Assembly (NCBI GenBank): GCA_022690815.1
Contig: JALCZJ010000007.1
Location: 25,858-89,857 of the forward strand
Direction: 5' to 3'
Length of the DNA stretch: 64,000 bases
From: Ferrimicrobium sp.
GTDB lineage: Bacteria > Actinomycetota > Acidimicrobiia > Acidimicrobiales > Acidimicrobiaceae
Below are positions 49,051 to 56,911 of this stretch, piece after piece; the stretch's first letter is position 1, and the number at the start of each line of letters is the position of its first letter. The position numbers and the translations under genes were made by a program. The notes beneath the pieces were generated by a model. That model did no database searches. It was not told where the DNA came from and saw nothing but the letters and a program-made list of their open reading frames with translations.

Positions 49051-49994
49051 ACTGCCTCGATGCGGCGGACCGTTTTGCTTCGAGAACGCATCACCATTGA
49101 ATGGGTGATAGCCTCGCCATGATGCGTGCGCACGCCGCGGAGGAGCTCGGAATCGGTTACGCCGGTGGCAGCAAAGAAGCAATCCTCAGAGTTCACGAGG
49201 TCCTTGGTGTGCAGAATTTTGTCGAGGTCATAACCTGCGGTGATGGCCTGTTGGCGCTCATGATCGTCACGAGGCCATAGGCGCACTTGAATCGCTCCGT
49301 CGAGACACTGTAGGCCTGCGGCCGCGATGACCGCCTCGGGACTGCCCCCGACGCCAAGGAGGATGTCGATGTCTGACGTTGGTAGTGAGGTGAGAATGGC
49401 AGCGGCTACGTCGCCGTCTCCAATGAGGAAAATACGTGCGCCAGCCCCACGGACCTGGTCGATGAGTTCGGCGTGCCGTGGACGATCGAGGATGGCCACG
49501 GTGATCTCTGAGGTGTTGCAGTGCCTGGCTTTTGCCAGCTCGTTGATGTTTTCACGTGGTGTGAGATCAAGCGAGACTACGGCTGCCCCCTCTGGTCCGG
49601 TCGCAAGCTTGTCCATGTAGACGATTGGGCCAGGAGAGAACATGGAGCCATCGCCAGCAACCGCGATGACGCTCATCGCGCCATTACGCCCCATTGCGGT
49701 CGGGGTAGTGCCTTCGATTGGATCGACGGCGATGTCAACCCTCGGGCCTGTGCCATCACCGACATGTTCCCCGTTAAAGAGCATTGGCGCCTTGTCCTTC
49801 TCGCCTTCGCCAATGATGACTGTGCCGTCCATGGCGACGACAGCGAGGACACTACGCATGGCATTGACGGCGGCTCCGTCTGCAGATTCCTTTTGCCCGC
49901 GTCCGACCCAGGGTGTCGAAGCGAGCGCCGCGGCCTCGGTCACGCGAACCATCTCGAGGGCCAAATTACGATCTGGGGGAGTGCTGTTGGACAT
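49008..49994 (-). CDS. glpX: Fructose-1,6-bisphosphatase class II
   Basis: A 328-aa GlpX, a gluconeogenic phosphatase. The metal and substrate motifs are VVAMDGTVIIGEGEKDKAP (about 52-70), VDIAVDPIEGTTPTAMGRNG (about 86-105) and GVGGSPEAVIAAAGL. Length is normal. The ATG at 49994 is preceded on the minus strand by no strong ribosome-binding site. In many actinobacteria this is the main gluconeogenic FBPase. Convergent overlap of 43 bases with the gene after atpC. Confidence 0.95.
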   Translation of the reverse strand: MSNSTPPDRNLALEMVRVTEAAALASTPWVGRGQKESADGAAVNAMRSVLAVVAMDGTVIIGEGEKDKAPMLFNGEHVGDGTGPRVDIAVDPIEGTTPTAMGRNGAMSVIAVAGDGSMFSPGPIVYMDKLATGPEGAAVVSLDLTPRENINELAKARHCNTSEITVAILDRPRHAELIDQVRGAGARIFLIGDGDVAAAILTSLPTSDIDILLGVGGSPEAVIAAAGLQCLDGAIQVRLWPRDDHERQQAITAGYDLDKILHTKDLVNSEDCFFAATGVTDSELLRGVRTHHGEAITHSMVMRSRSKTVRRIEAVHRVEKLKNFHLMP

Positions 49995-50106
49995 GCCTTG
50001 TATGGTAGTAGTACTCGATTGGCTTCGGCGCAGGCGGATGTCCCACGTTCGTGGTGGCCCTCGTCGTGGCTGAGGCGAGTTCCTCGAGTACTTGCACGTT
50101 TGAGGC

Positions 50107-50112
50107 TAGACT
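50107..50112 (+). promoter_or_regulatory. -10 element (TAGACT) of the acyl-CoA mutase gene, leaderless layout
   Basis: TAGACT ends 8 nt before ATG 50121 with no ribosome-binding site between. Transcription should begin at or within 1-2 nt of the start codon. A TTGCAC upstream is too close (9 nt) to be a -35. Confidence 0.5.
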
Positions 50113-50120
50113 TGTTCCAT

Positions 50121-51785
50121 ATGACACGATTTGATGAATGGGTTCATAGCTACAACCAGGCGCCCAAGCGGCTGAGCCGTTTTGAGACCATGTCGGGGAT
50201 CGAACTTGCACCCGTCTACACCAGTCGAGGTCCGCTAACCCCGGATGTCGCTACCGAGCTTCCAAGCGATGAGGAACTTCCAGGTAGCTACCCGTACACG
50301 CGAGGGATCTACGCTAGTGGCTATCGAACCAAACTCTGGACGATGCGCATGTTTGCTGGATTCTCCTCAGCCGCGGAGACCAACGAACGCTTCCGCGAGC
50401 TGCTGGAGGCAGGTGGCACCGGGCTTTCGGTGGCCTTTGACCTGCCAACCCTGATGGGGCGCGACTCAGATGACCCCAAGTCTCTTGGTGAGGTAGGTAA
50501 GTGCGGAGTTGCGATCGACACCTTTGACGACATGGAGACGCTCTTTAGAGATATTCGATTGGGCGATATCACAACGTCGATGACCATCAACTCGCCAGCA
50601 GCATTCATCCTGGCCTCGTTCGTCGCCGTCGCCGAGGCGAGTGGTGTGTCGAGGAGGCAGCTGGGCGGCACGCTCCAAAATGATATTCTCAAAGAGTACC
50701 AGGCGCAAAAGGAGTATTACTTCCCACCGCGTCCATCGATGCGTCTTGTTCGCGATACCATGACGTTCGCAGCGGCCGAGATGCCGAAGTGGCATTCGCT
50801 GTCAGTCTCTGGGTATCATATCCGAGAGGCGGGAGCCACCGCCGCTGAAGAGCTGGCGTTCACGATCGCCAACGGTTTTGCCTATGTTGAGACCGGTATT
50901 GCTGCCGGTCTAGCCGTAGATGATTTTGCGCCACAGTTATCGTTTTTCTTCAATGCCCATATTGACTTCTTCGAGGAGATCGCAAAGTATCGCGCTGCGC
51001 GCCGCATTTGGGCTCGTTGGATGCGTGAGCATTACGGTGCTCAAGATCCTCGTTCTTGGCTCCTGCGTTTTCATACCCAGACCGCTGGGGTTTCGCTGAC
51101 GGCACAACAGCCAGAGCTCAATATCGTGCGAACGGCGATCGAAGCGCTAGCGGGAACGCTGGGCGGCACACAGAGTCTGCACACCAACTCGATGGATGAG
51201 GTTCTCTCGCTCCCGACGCAGCGCGCTGCGAGGATCGCCCTGCGGACTCAACAGATCGTTGCCTATGAGACGGGCGTGACCAATGTCGTCGATCCGTTGG
51301 GGGGCTCGTATTTCATTGAAGAGTTGACACTTGAGATGGAGCGCAGGGCTGAGGAGATTTTTGCGGAGATCGCCGAACTTGGTCACGGCTCCATGCTCGA
51401 AGGGGCGCTGGTGGGGGTGGACAACTTCTATCACGTGAACCGCATTGCCGACTCAGCGTACGAGTTGGAGAAGAAGATCTCTGCCGGTGACCGGATCGTG
51501 GTTGGTGTCAACCGGTTCATCCTTGACCAAGAGGAGCCAATCGATACCTTGGTGATCGGGCCAGAGGTGGAGAAGTTGCAGGTTCAGCGCCTCGAGGAGG
51601 TGCGGCGCCGTCGTGATTCCGATCAGGTAGCCACTGCGCTGACGGAGCTGCAAACGCAGGCCAAGGACCCGGAGGTCAATCTCATGGAGTCCCTGATCCA
51701 AGCCTCAAAGGCGCGGGTAACGGTTGGTGAGGTCATGGAGGCACTCGCCGAAGTGTTTGGCTACTATGAGGAGCCTGGCATCTAG
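50121..51785 (+). CDS. Methylmalonyl-CoA mutase family large (catalytic) subunit
   Basis: A 554-aa catalytic TIM-barrel subunit of a B12-dependent acyl-CoA mutase. Conserved pieces are YPYTRGIYASGYRTKLWTMR (about 55-74), GLSVAFDLPTLMGRDSDDP, SLSVSGYHIREAGATAAEEL, FHTQTAGVSLTAQQPELN and NVVDPLGGSY. The protein stops before any cobalamin-binding domain (no DxHxxG), so a separate small subunit is needed. The LPTLMGRDSDDP segment is closer to isobutyryl-CoA-type large subunits than to classical MutB. Substrate unproven. The frame stays open 600 bases upstream, but that part is antisense to glpX. Confidence 0.9.
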   Translation: MTRFDEWVHSYNQAPKRLSRFETMSGIELAPVYTSRGPLTPDVATELPSDEELPGSYPYTRGIYASGYRTKLWTMRMFAGFSSAAETNERFRELLEAGGTGLSVAFDLPTLMGRDSDDPKSLGEVGKCGVAIDTFDDMETLFRDIRLGDITTSMTINSPAAFILASFVAVAEASGVSRRQLGGTLQNDILKEYQAQKEYYFPPRPSMRLVRDTMTFAAAEMPKWHSLSVSGYHIREAGATAAEELAFTIANGFAYVETGIAAGLAVDDFAPQLSFFFNAHIDFFEEIAKYRAARRIWARWMREHYGAQDPRSWLLRFHTQTAGVSLTAQQPELNIVRTAIEALAGTLGGTQSLHTNSMDEVLSLPTQRAARIALRTQQIVAYETGVTNVVDPLGGSYFIEELTLEMERRAEEIFAEIAELGHGSMLEGALVGVDNFYHVNRIADSAYELEKKISAGDRIVVGVNRFILDQEEPIDTLVIGPEVEKLQVQRLEEVRRRRDSDQVATALTELQTQAKDPEVNLMESLIQASKARVTVGEVMEALAEVFGYYEEPGI

Positions 51786-51976
51786 CAACCACGGCATTCC
51801 TTGGTGGGAACTTTCCTCATCTCTGGCCCACCACCAAAGGTTATCCACGAGGGTCCCTCGGGCTTTGGTGTTGCTGGCCTTGAGAATCAGCAAATTACGG
51901 GTGGCATGACCGACGGGAGTCGACAGTGGGCTGGAGCTTGTAGCGCCGATGGTGGCCGCTCGCAACCACGGGAAAC

Positions 51977-52021
51977 CTCAGCCCATACCAACTCAGCCCA
52001 TACCAACTCAGCCCATACCAA
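51977..52021. repeat. Three tandem copies of a 15-bp unit
   Basis: CTCAGCCCATACCAA occurs three times head to tail without interruption. It lies in the 330-base non-coding gap between the mutase and tetR genes, which holds no other gene. Possibly a replication-slippage repeat or binding-site array. Confidence 0.8.
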
Positions 52022-52066
52022 GCAGGGGCCACATCATGTGGCGCAAAGGGTTGTCGGCATTCGAAC

Positions 52067-52090
52067 CGCAACTATCGATCGATAGTTGCG
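52067..52090. repeat. Perfect 24-bp palindrome
   Basis: CGCAACTATCGA is followed directly by its exact reverse complement. It lies 25 bases after the stop of the TetR gene and downstream of the mutase gene. Full symmetry without a spacer suits a protein-binding operator; a hairpin terminator (10-bp stem, GATC loop) is the alternative, but no T-run follows. Confidence 0.6.
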
Positions 52091-52115
52091 ACTACTTGGC
52101 ACTAGCGGGTTCCCT

Positions 52116-52694
52116 TTAGGGCTTGGGGATAATCAAGTCGACCATGGCGAGCGCACGTCGCGCCGTCGCCTTGGCGTCAATGACCTTGTCAGCGACATTT
52201 TGGGTCGAGCTGAGCATGGTGAACAGGAGCACAGCGGTGCCCTCTGGATCCGTCATCTTGAGTGCCTTCATAGGTTCAACAAGAGGGCGGGCCAACGCGA
52301 GGTAGTATTCCTTTACCTTTGCCGCGATATCGGGAGTGCGGTCTCGATTCTCAAGGTTGCGGAGCACTTCGTGGAACAGGCGAGCATCGGTCGACACGAC
52401 CACCTTGGCATAGCCAGTGATCTGTTCTCTGGGCTCGCGATGCCGCTTCATCGCCGCAATCAACTGCTCCTGATAGCCAGGGAGTACATCCTCGGCGAGC
52501 TCAAGGGCCAGATGATTCTCGGACGGGAAGTAGAGGTAGACGCTATTGCGTCGTAGGCCGGCTCGTGGCCCAACGGCCTCGAAGTTTATCGACCTAATCG
52601 TTGGATTAAGCAACGACTCCTTGGCGGCATCAAGTAGTGCCTGGCGTCGTTGAGCGTGATGTTCCTTAACTGTGGGGGCCATAATCTTGGGCAT
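52116..52694 (-). CDS. TetR family transcriptional regulator
   Basis: A 192-aa TetR-type repressor. The N-terminal helix-turn-helix domain is at about 13-60 (RRQALLDAAKESLL ... INFEAVGPRAGLRRNSVYLYFPSENHLALEL). The C-terminal ligand domain is helical, without a recognised ligand class. The ATG at 52694 has a TATACT hexamer 7 nt upstream and no ribosome-binding site, so it is probably leaderless. It is divergent from the SOS-controlled LysM gene. Likely targets are itself or neighbours, including the palindrome at its 3' side. Confidence 0.9.
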   Translation of the reverse strand: MPKIMAPTVKEHHAQRRQALLDAAKESLLNPTIRSINFEAVGPRAGLRRNSVYLYFPSENHLALELAEDVLPGYQEQLIAAMKRHREPREQITGYAKVVVSTDARLFHEVLRNLENRDRTPDIAAKVKEYYLALARPLVEPMKALKMTDPEGTAVLLFTMLSSTQNVADKVIDAKATARRALAMVDLIIPKP

Positions 52695-52701
52695 TGGTGA
52701 A

Positions 52702-52707
52702 AGTATA
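52702..52707 (-). promoter_or_regulatory. -10 element (TATACT) of the tetR gene, leaderless layout
   Basis: On the minus strand TATACT is followed by 7 nt and the ATG of the TetR gene. No Shine-Dalgarno sequence intervenes. No clear -35. Confidence 0.5.
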
Positions 52708-52757
52708 TCGCCTTTTTGCTTCCGGCTAACCGAATATCAAATTTCTCTGTCAGACCC

Positions 52758-52773
52758 TCGAACTATAGTTCGA
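52758..52773. promoter_or_regulatory. LexA (SOS) box overlapping the -10 of the LysM gene
   Basis: TCGAACTATAGTTCGA is a perfect 16-bp palindrome and matches the Gram-positive/actinobacterial LexA box (CGAAC-N4-GTTCG, TCGAAC-N4-GTTCGA in mycobacteria). Its centre contains TATAGT (52764-52769), a good -10 hexamer, 6 nt before the ATG of the LysM gene. LexA bound here would cover the promoter and keep the gene off until DNA damage. Confidence 0.85.
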
Positions 52774-52775
52774 AC

Positions 52776-53105
52776 ATGATGATGTTATCGAATGATACTT
52801 TGAGTCCAAGAGCCAGCAACACGGCAAAAAGGGCACGTCGCGCCCTAGAACGGTTGCTGGGTCTGGCAATTGTTGTGCTCGGACTTCTTGTGATCGTCTC
52901 ACGGGTTGTGTGGCCGATCGTTGATGGTCAACACGCATCGGCCAAAATCTACGTGGTTGCCCGTGGCGATACGTTGCTGTCGATTGCACATCAGGTTGAT
53001 CCGAACGCGAATCCTTATCCGCTCGTAGCGCAATTGGAGAAGCAGACACACGGTACGTTGATCTGGCCCGGAGAGCGAATCGTCGTCCCGACGAACGGCT
53101 CCTGA
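52776..53105 (+). CDS. LysM-domain membrane protein, YneA-like SOS cell-division inhibitor candidate
   Basis: A 109-aa protein with a basic N-terminus (AKRARRALERL), one membrane helix (about 27-48) and an extracytoplasmic LysM domain (about 58-105, YVVARGDTLLSIAHQ ... LIWPGERIVVP) that binds peptidoglycan. This is the architecture of B. subtilis YneA and mycobacterial Rv2719c, SOS-induced proteins that delay division and are usually next to lexA. Here lexA is not adjacent, but a perfect LexA box sits on the promoter. ATG 52776 is 3 bases after the box; the mRNA is probably leaderless. Confidence 0.85.
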   Translation: MMMLSNDTLSPRASNTAKRARRALERLLGLAIVVLGLLVIVSRVVWPIVDGQHASAKIYVVARGDTLLSIAHQVDPNANPYPLVAQLEKQTHGTLIWPGERIVVPTNGS

Positions 53106-53332
53106 TGCTTGCTCTTGCACGGCCGACGCAGATCGCCAGAGGACAAGACGCAACGGTCCGTCACAGCATGATGCATCATCGCGATGTGGTTTGGTTGATT
53201 CCACTCGTAGGGTGGATGGGCGCGGTGTTGTCGCTTCTGATGATTGATCGCTCTATGACCGAGTTGTCAAGAGGATTTTGCCGAACTTCCCTGGCTGTCG
53301 GAATCGCTCGTAGGCGGCTGGCCCATCGTTGA
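53105..53332 (+). CDS. Doubtful 75-aa ORF overlapping the LysM stop
   Basis: An open frame whose ATG overlaps the LysM stop (TGATG) and which has one hydrophobic stretch (about 28-47). Its last 80 bases are antisense to the quinone oxidoreductase gene, and no family is recognised. Translational coupling is possible, but the frame may be chance. Confidence 0.25.
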   Translation: MLALARPTQIARGQDATVRHSMMHHRDVVWLIPLVGWMGAVLSLLMIDRSMTELSRGFCRTSLAVGIARRRLAHR

Positions 53333-54200
53333 GGTCGAACTGTTCTTCAACGACGATTCGGTAGGCGCCGGTGTCGAGCTGCCCGGTGAGATGGTGCTCG
53401 ACCTGCTTGGCCAACGCAGACTTCTGCTCCCAGCTGCGCGCGCGCAACGTGGAGGCACGGAGGGTTCCGCGCTTTCCCATCAGCTTACGTAGGTCGATCT
53501 GAGTCTGGGGAGCGTTGTTGACCCCGATAACGACGATGGTGCCCTCCATGGCGAGGACGTCAAGGTTGGTTCCAAGATTTTCACCTGAGACCAGTTCGAG
53601 GATGACGTCGTAGGGGCCGGAGCCGGGGATCTCAGCTGGTGTGACCGCGGAGCGACATCCAAGCGAGAGGGCTTTTGCGTCTTGATCGTGATTACGTAGC
53701 ACGGCGGTCACCTCGGCCCCCGATAGCGCGCCGATTTGGACAGCTGCTGTTCCGACCCCACCAAGAGCTCCATGGACGAGTAGGCGGTCTCCGATCGAGA
53801 GGTGTGCTTGAGAAATCAACGCATCGAAGGCCGTAAACGCAGCTTCTGGAAAGCCTCCCGCGATGAATGGGTCGATGTCGGAGGGTACCCGGACGCAGGC
53901 GCTTGCCGGTATCGTGATGAATTCTGCGTGGGCACCGCCTCCGGTGACAGCCATGACGTACTGACCCGGCGCATAACCGACGACGTCCGATCCGACCTCG
54001 ACCACCTCCCCGGCGAACTCCAACCCCAGTCGCTCTGGGTCGAACCCTGCCGGCGGGGGATAACTGCCACGTGCCTGGAGCAAGTCAGCAGCGTTGATTC
54101 CTGCGCTTGTCATTCTGACCAAGAGCTCATGAGGCGATGGTGAAGGTGTCGGAACGTCAGCGACCTGGACCGACGAGTCTTGAACGACGAGTGCGCGCAT
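53253..54200 (-). CDS. Quinone oxidoreductase-like zinc-free MDR dehydrogenase
   Basis: A 315-aa medium-chain dehydrogenase/reductase of the NADPH:quinone reductase group. The GroES-like N-terminal domain has AGINAADLLQARGSYP (about 33-48) and GLEFAGEVVEVGSDV (about 59-73). The nucleotide-binding motif is VHGALGGVGTAAVQIG (about 142-157). The structural and catalytic zinc cysteines of alcohol dehydrogenases are absent. The substrate is unknown. ATG at 54200 is preceded by AAGGGGA. Confidence 0.9.
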   Translation of the reverse strand: MRALVVQDSSVQVADVPTPSPSPHELLVRMTSAGINAADLLQARGSYPPPAGFDPERLGLEFAGEVVEVGSDVVGYAPGQYVMAVTGGGAHAEFITIPASACVRVPSDIDPFIAGGFPEAAFTAFDALISQAHLSIGDRLLVHGALGGVGTAAVQIGALSGAEVTAVLRNHDQDAKALSLGCRSAVTPAEIPGSGPYDVILELVSGENLGTNLDVLAMEGTIVVIGVNNAPQTQIDLRKLMGKRGTLRASTLRARSWEQKSALAKQVEHHLTGQLDTGAYRIVVEEQFDLNDGPAAYERFRQPGKFGKILLTTRS

Positions 54201-55092
54201 GATAATCCCCTTGAGCAGACGGCTACGGTTACCCAGCCACCCTAGTGTCTAGAGTCGTCAATTTGTTGTAGGTTAGGAGTTTTCATTAGCTGGCGGCTGG
54301 GCTGGCAACAGTGATGCCGTCAGTCTCGTAGCTCCACCGACGCTCACAAGTGCAGCGCTAGCAGCTAGGACAGCCCTCCCTTGCGTCGGGGTCAACGACG
54401 GCATCTTCTAGCTTCGCCGAGGCCGCGGACTGCCGTCTCGGTTCAGTGTTCGCTGCCTCGTACCCCTCGTCGTTCTTAGGATCACAGCGGAATGCGCCAT
54501 CGCCATCACTCCATCATCGCCGGTAGGCAGTCCATGAGCGGCTGTCTCAGCGACGGCCGAGTCGGAGCGCATCGCATGGCACGGTATACCGGGGGTCGCC
54601 GTTGGCTAGCTGGCCAGGTGTGCGCTTGCCTGGATGCGCGAGCGCCACCTTCGCCACGTTCAGGTGGATGGGCGCGTTGTCCGGTCTAGCCTACCCCACC
54701 CGCAGTATCTTGGGCAGTGCTTCACTCCGAGGGGTGTGAGAGCAGTCTCAGGAATACAGTAGCGAGTGGAATCTGAAAGTGTCCTTGCGCATCGGCATCA
54801 CTTGCTGTTTCCCGCGTGGATTGAGTCGAAAGGCTCCAGCTGGTGGTTCGATCTGCCGATATGTTGGAAGTGGCAATCTCTCCGGTGGACCTAGGTGGAC
54901 TCCAATGCGGGACACGCTTTAGCAAGATAGAGTCCTTGACCGTCTGGCAGCCATGGCTGTATCTCGGTCTCAACCAATAGGCCGGAGAGCGGTCATCGAT
55001 GCGGAGGTCTCATGGCTAGTCGGTTCACCAGGAACACAGGAGCTTCGGCGATGACCGCCCCTGAGAGCTGCTCCACGAAAGAAACCTGAGCC
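54201..55092. other. Gap upstream of the EAL-DICT pseudogene
   Basis: About 890 bases. Short frames on both strands show no domain and no ribosome-binding site. The base composition is like the genome, but no frame is kept open for long. It is probably decayed DNA together with the promoter of the minus-strand oxidoreductase at its left end. Confidence 0.35.
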
Positions 55093-56121
55093 ATGTCGGA
55101 ATGGTCGATCGACTCGGTCATCGATAATGGAGTGGTGCACACCGTCTTTCAGCCGATCGTACATCGCGCCAGCCGGGCTGTCGTTGGATTTGAGGCTTTG
55201 TCGCGTGGCCCGGAAGGCTCCGCGTTGGAGTCACCCTCGCTTTGATTCGTGCGGCGAAGGAGGCTGGTCGACTCGGCGAATTGGATTGGTTGTGTCGTAC
55301 TCGAGCGATACGCGCTGCACTCGAGGCTCGTCTGCCCGATAAGGTATCGTGGCAGATCAATGTCGAACCCGCTGCACTTGGTATGGAATGCCCACCGTCG
55401 CCGCTTGCCGAGCATGAACGGGCATGCTGTGAGTTACGTGTCATTTTGGAGATAGTCGAACGTGACGTGGACGGTAGGGTGTTGGACCTCATACGAGGTA
55501 CTGATGGGCCCGTCTCAGTTGCGGAGGTGTTGCGTTGGACGACGTAGGTGCCAACGAAGAATCTCTGGGGCTGCTATCCCTCGTTCGTCCGGACGTAGTC
55601 AAGCTCGATACGTCAGTAATCCAAGGTGCAATGTGCGAAGCTTCCGCAAGCATCACAGCGGCTGTTCGAGCCTACGTCGAAGGCCGGGGGGCGGTGGTCA
55701 TCGCCAAAAAGTTATCGAGACCCATGCCCATGAGCAGATGGCTAAGGCACTCAGTGCGACCTACGGTCAAGGCTACTTTTACGCCAAACCAGGAGCGCTT
55801 CCGGTGTCGGTGGCGGCCCCCGTTGACCCGATACCGATAAGACAGCGTGTAGAACCTTTGGACGGGCGCACACCGTTCGAGGTCCTTTGGGCCACCATCA
55901 CCCCGGAACGCTGCGAGAAACCATTTCTGGCACCGATCAGCTCACATCTTGAGAAGCAGTGTATCGATGCCGCCAAGAATGCGGTTGTGCTAGCGGGATT
56001 TCAAAAGGGGACCCTCTTCAGTCGAACCCAACAGGCTCGTTACCGTCAGCTTGTTGCATCGAACGTACTCACCATCGTCCTGGCTGAGGGGTTGACCCGC
56101 CGCACGGATATACAGAGATGA
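55093..56121 (+). pseudogene. Frameshifted EAL-DICT protein (c-di-GMP phosphodiesterase family)
   Basis: Read across three frames, this is one protein of about 340 aa. Frame 1 from ATG 55093 gives the EAL start (VFQPIVHRASR, then GFEALSRGP) and stops at TGA near 55240. A shift there leads to LIRAAKEAGRLGELDWLCR, WQINVEPAALG and ILEIVERD up to 55547. A second shift near 55532 leads to LDDVGANEESLGLLSLVRPD and VVKLDTSVI. A third near 55712 leads to VIETHAHEQMAKA, GQGYFYAKPG and a C-terminal DICT domain (TPFEVLWATITPERCEKP ... SSHLEKQC). The active-site AEGxET is replaced by a lysine-containing AKVIET. The gene is therefore inactive, unless the shifts are sequencing errors. Confidence 0.8.
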
Positions 56122-56908
56122 CAGGCGAGCGGCCATGTAGGCCAAACGGGCCATTCTGGCCAAACGACTAAAACTCTTAGGACACTACACCCAACTACCA
56201 ATCTCCCAGCCAACCCCACCAACACCCTGACCTGCCCATTTGCAAATCACCCCTGTGGATAAGTCAAGAAACCATGAGGTTATCCACATGATGGACGATC
56301 ATTCGGAATAACTGCTCGAACGTTGGGCTAGATCCATAGCGGGTGGGGGCGTACCCAATACCTTCACCTGAAGTGCTAACCCTGGCGGATCGAGAAAGCA
56401 TGATGTGGGTGAGAGAGCGTCGTGATCTCGGGCGTTTGGCGTGATCGGTTGCCGTTGCTGGGCAACGATGGCTTCGCTTTGCACATCGATGGTTAGATCG
56501 GCTGCGGCGATTCGGATTGCTGGCTGAGGCGATACTGCCGAGGAAGGTGGCAACGATGCCATCGATCCGAAGGCGAAGAAGCGCCCGGATCTCCGATCGC
56601 GTCGAGCGAGTGGACGAGCCAGTGGCGTAAGAGATTGCTTGCTGAGCGCAGCCCCAGCTCACGGATAGCGTGTAAGGTGCACGGTGGTGCCCAATACTTC
56701 TGCTCTGCCCTCGTCTGGGGCCCCGACGCTGTTGGCCCTTGGGGTCGGATCTGAACGCAGCGAAGGCTGTTTCGATTTGTGATCGTGCGACAGAGCCGAT
56801 TTGGGCGTGTGGGCGGAATGATCCTGATCAAACTCCACGTCAGGTGGACTTCTGCTCGGCGGGACGATAGCGTAAAGGGACGGAAGCAACAGGACTTACG
56901 AGGAGGTA
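56122..56908. other. Gap between the pseudogene and fumC
   Basis: About 790 bases with no recognised gene. The left part has two copies of GGCCAAACG (about 56149 and 56157-56166 region), the 10-bp palindrome ATTTGCAAAT (56238-56247) and the DnaA-box pair. The right part has broken frames on the minus strand with no family match; it may be a decayed gene. The last 30 bases carry the fumC ribosome-binding site. Confidence 0.35.
56254..56288. promoter_or_regulatory. Two perfect DnaA boxes in inverted orientation
   Basis: TGTGGATAA (56254-56262) and TTATCCACA (56280-56288) are perfect matches to the DnaA box on opposite strands, 17 bases apart. Together they can also form a 9-bp stem. Without dnaA, dnaN or an AT-rich unwinding region this is not the chromosomal origin; a DnaA-binding regulatory or titration site, or a relic of a mobile replicon, are options. 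Confidence 0.55.
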
Positions 56909-56911
56909 ATG

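Noticed and set aside
49521..50120. A 200-codon upstream extension of the acyl-CoA mutase frame
   Set aside because: It is antisense to glpX, has no mutase-family similarity, and the ATG at 50121 has a -10 hexamer directly upstream and the expected N-terminus.
51977..52021. CRISPR-like repeats
   Set aside because: The three copies are directly adjacent with no spacers, only 15 bp long, and no cas genes are present.
51801..52085. Frame across the tandem repeats with SAHTN repeats
   Set aside because: The protein repeat is a consequence of the DNA repeat. The rest has no domain, and the start has no ribosome-binding site.
54492..54973. Short frames on both strands in the gap after the oxidoreductase
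   Set aside because: No ribosome-binding site, no domain and no consistent codon use.
56254..56288. Chromosomal replication origin
   Set aside because: Only two DnaA boxes, no AT-rich unwinding element, and no dnaA, dnaN, parA or gyrase genes nearby.
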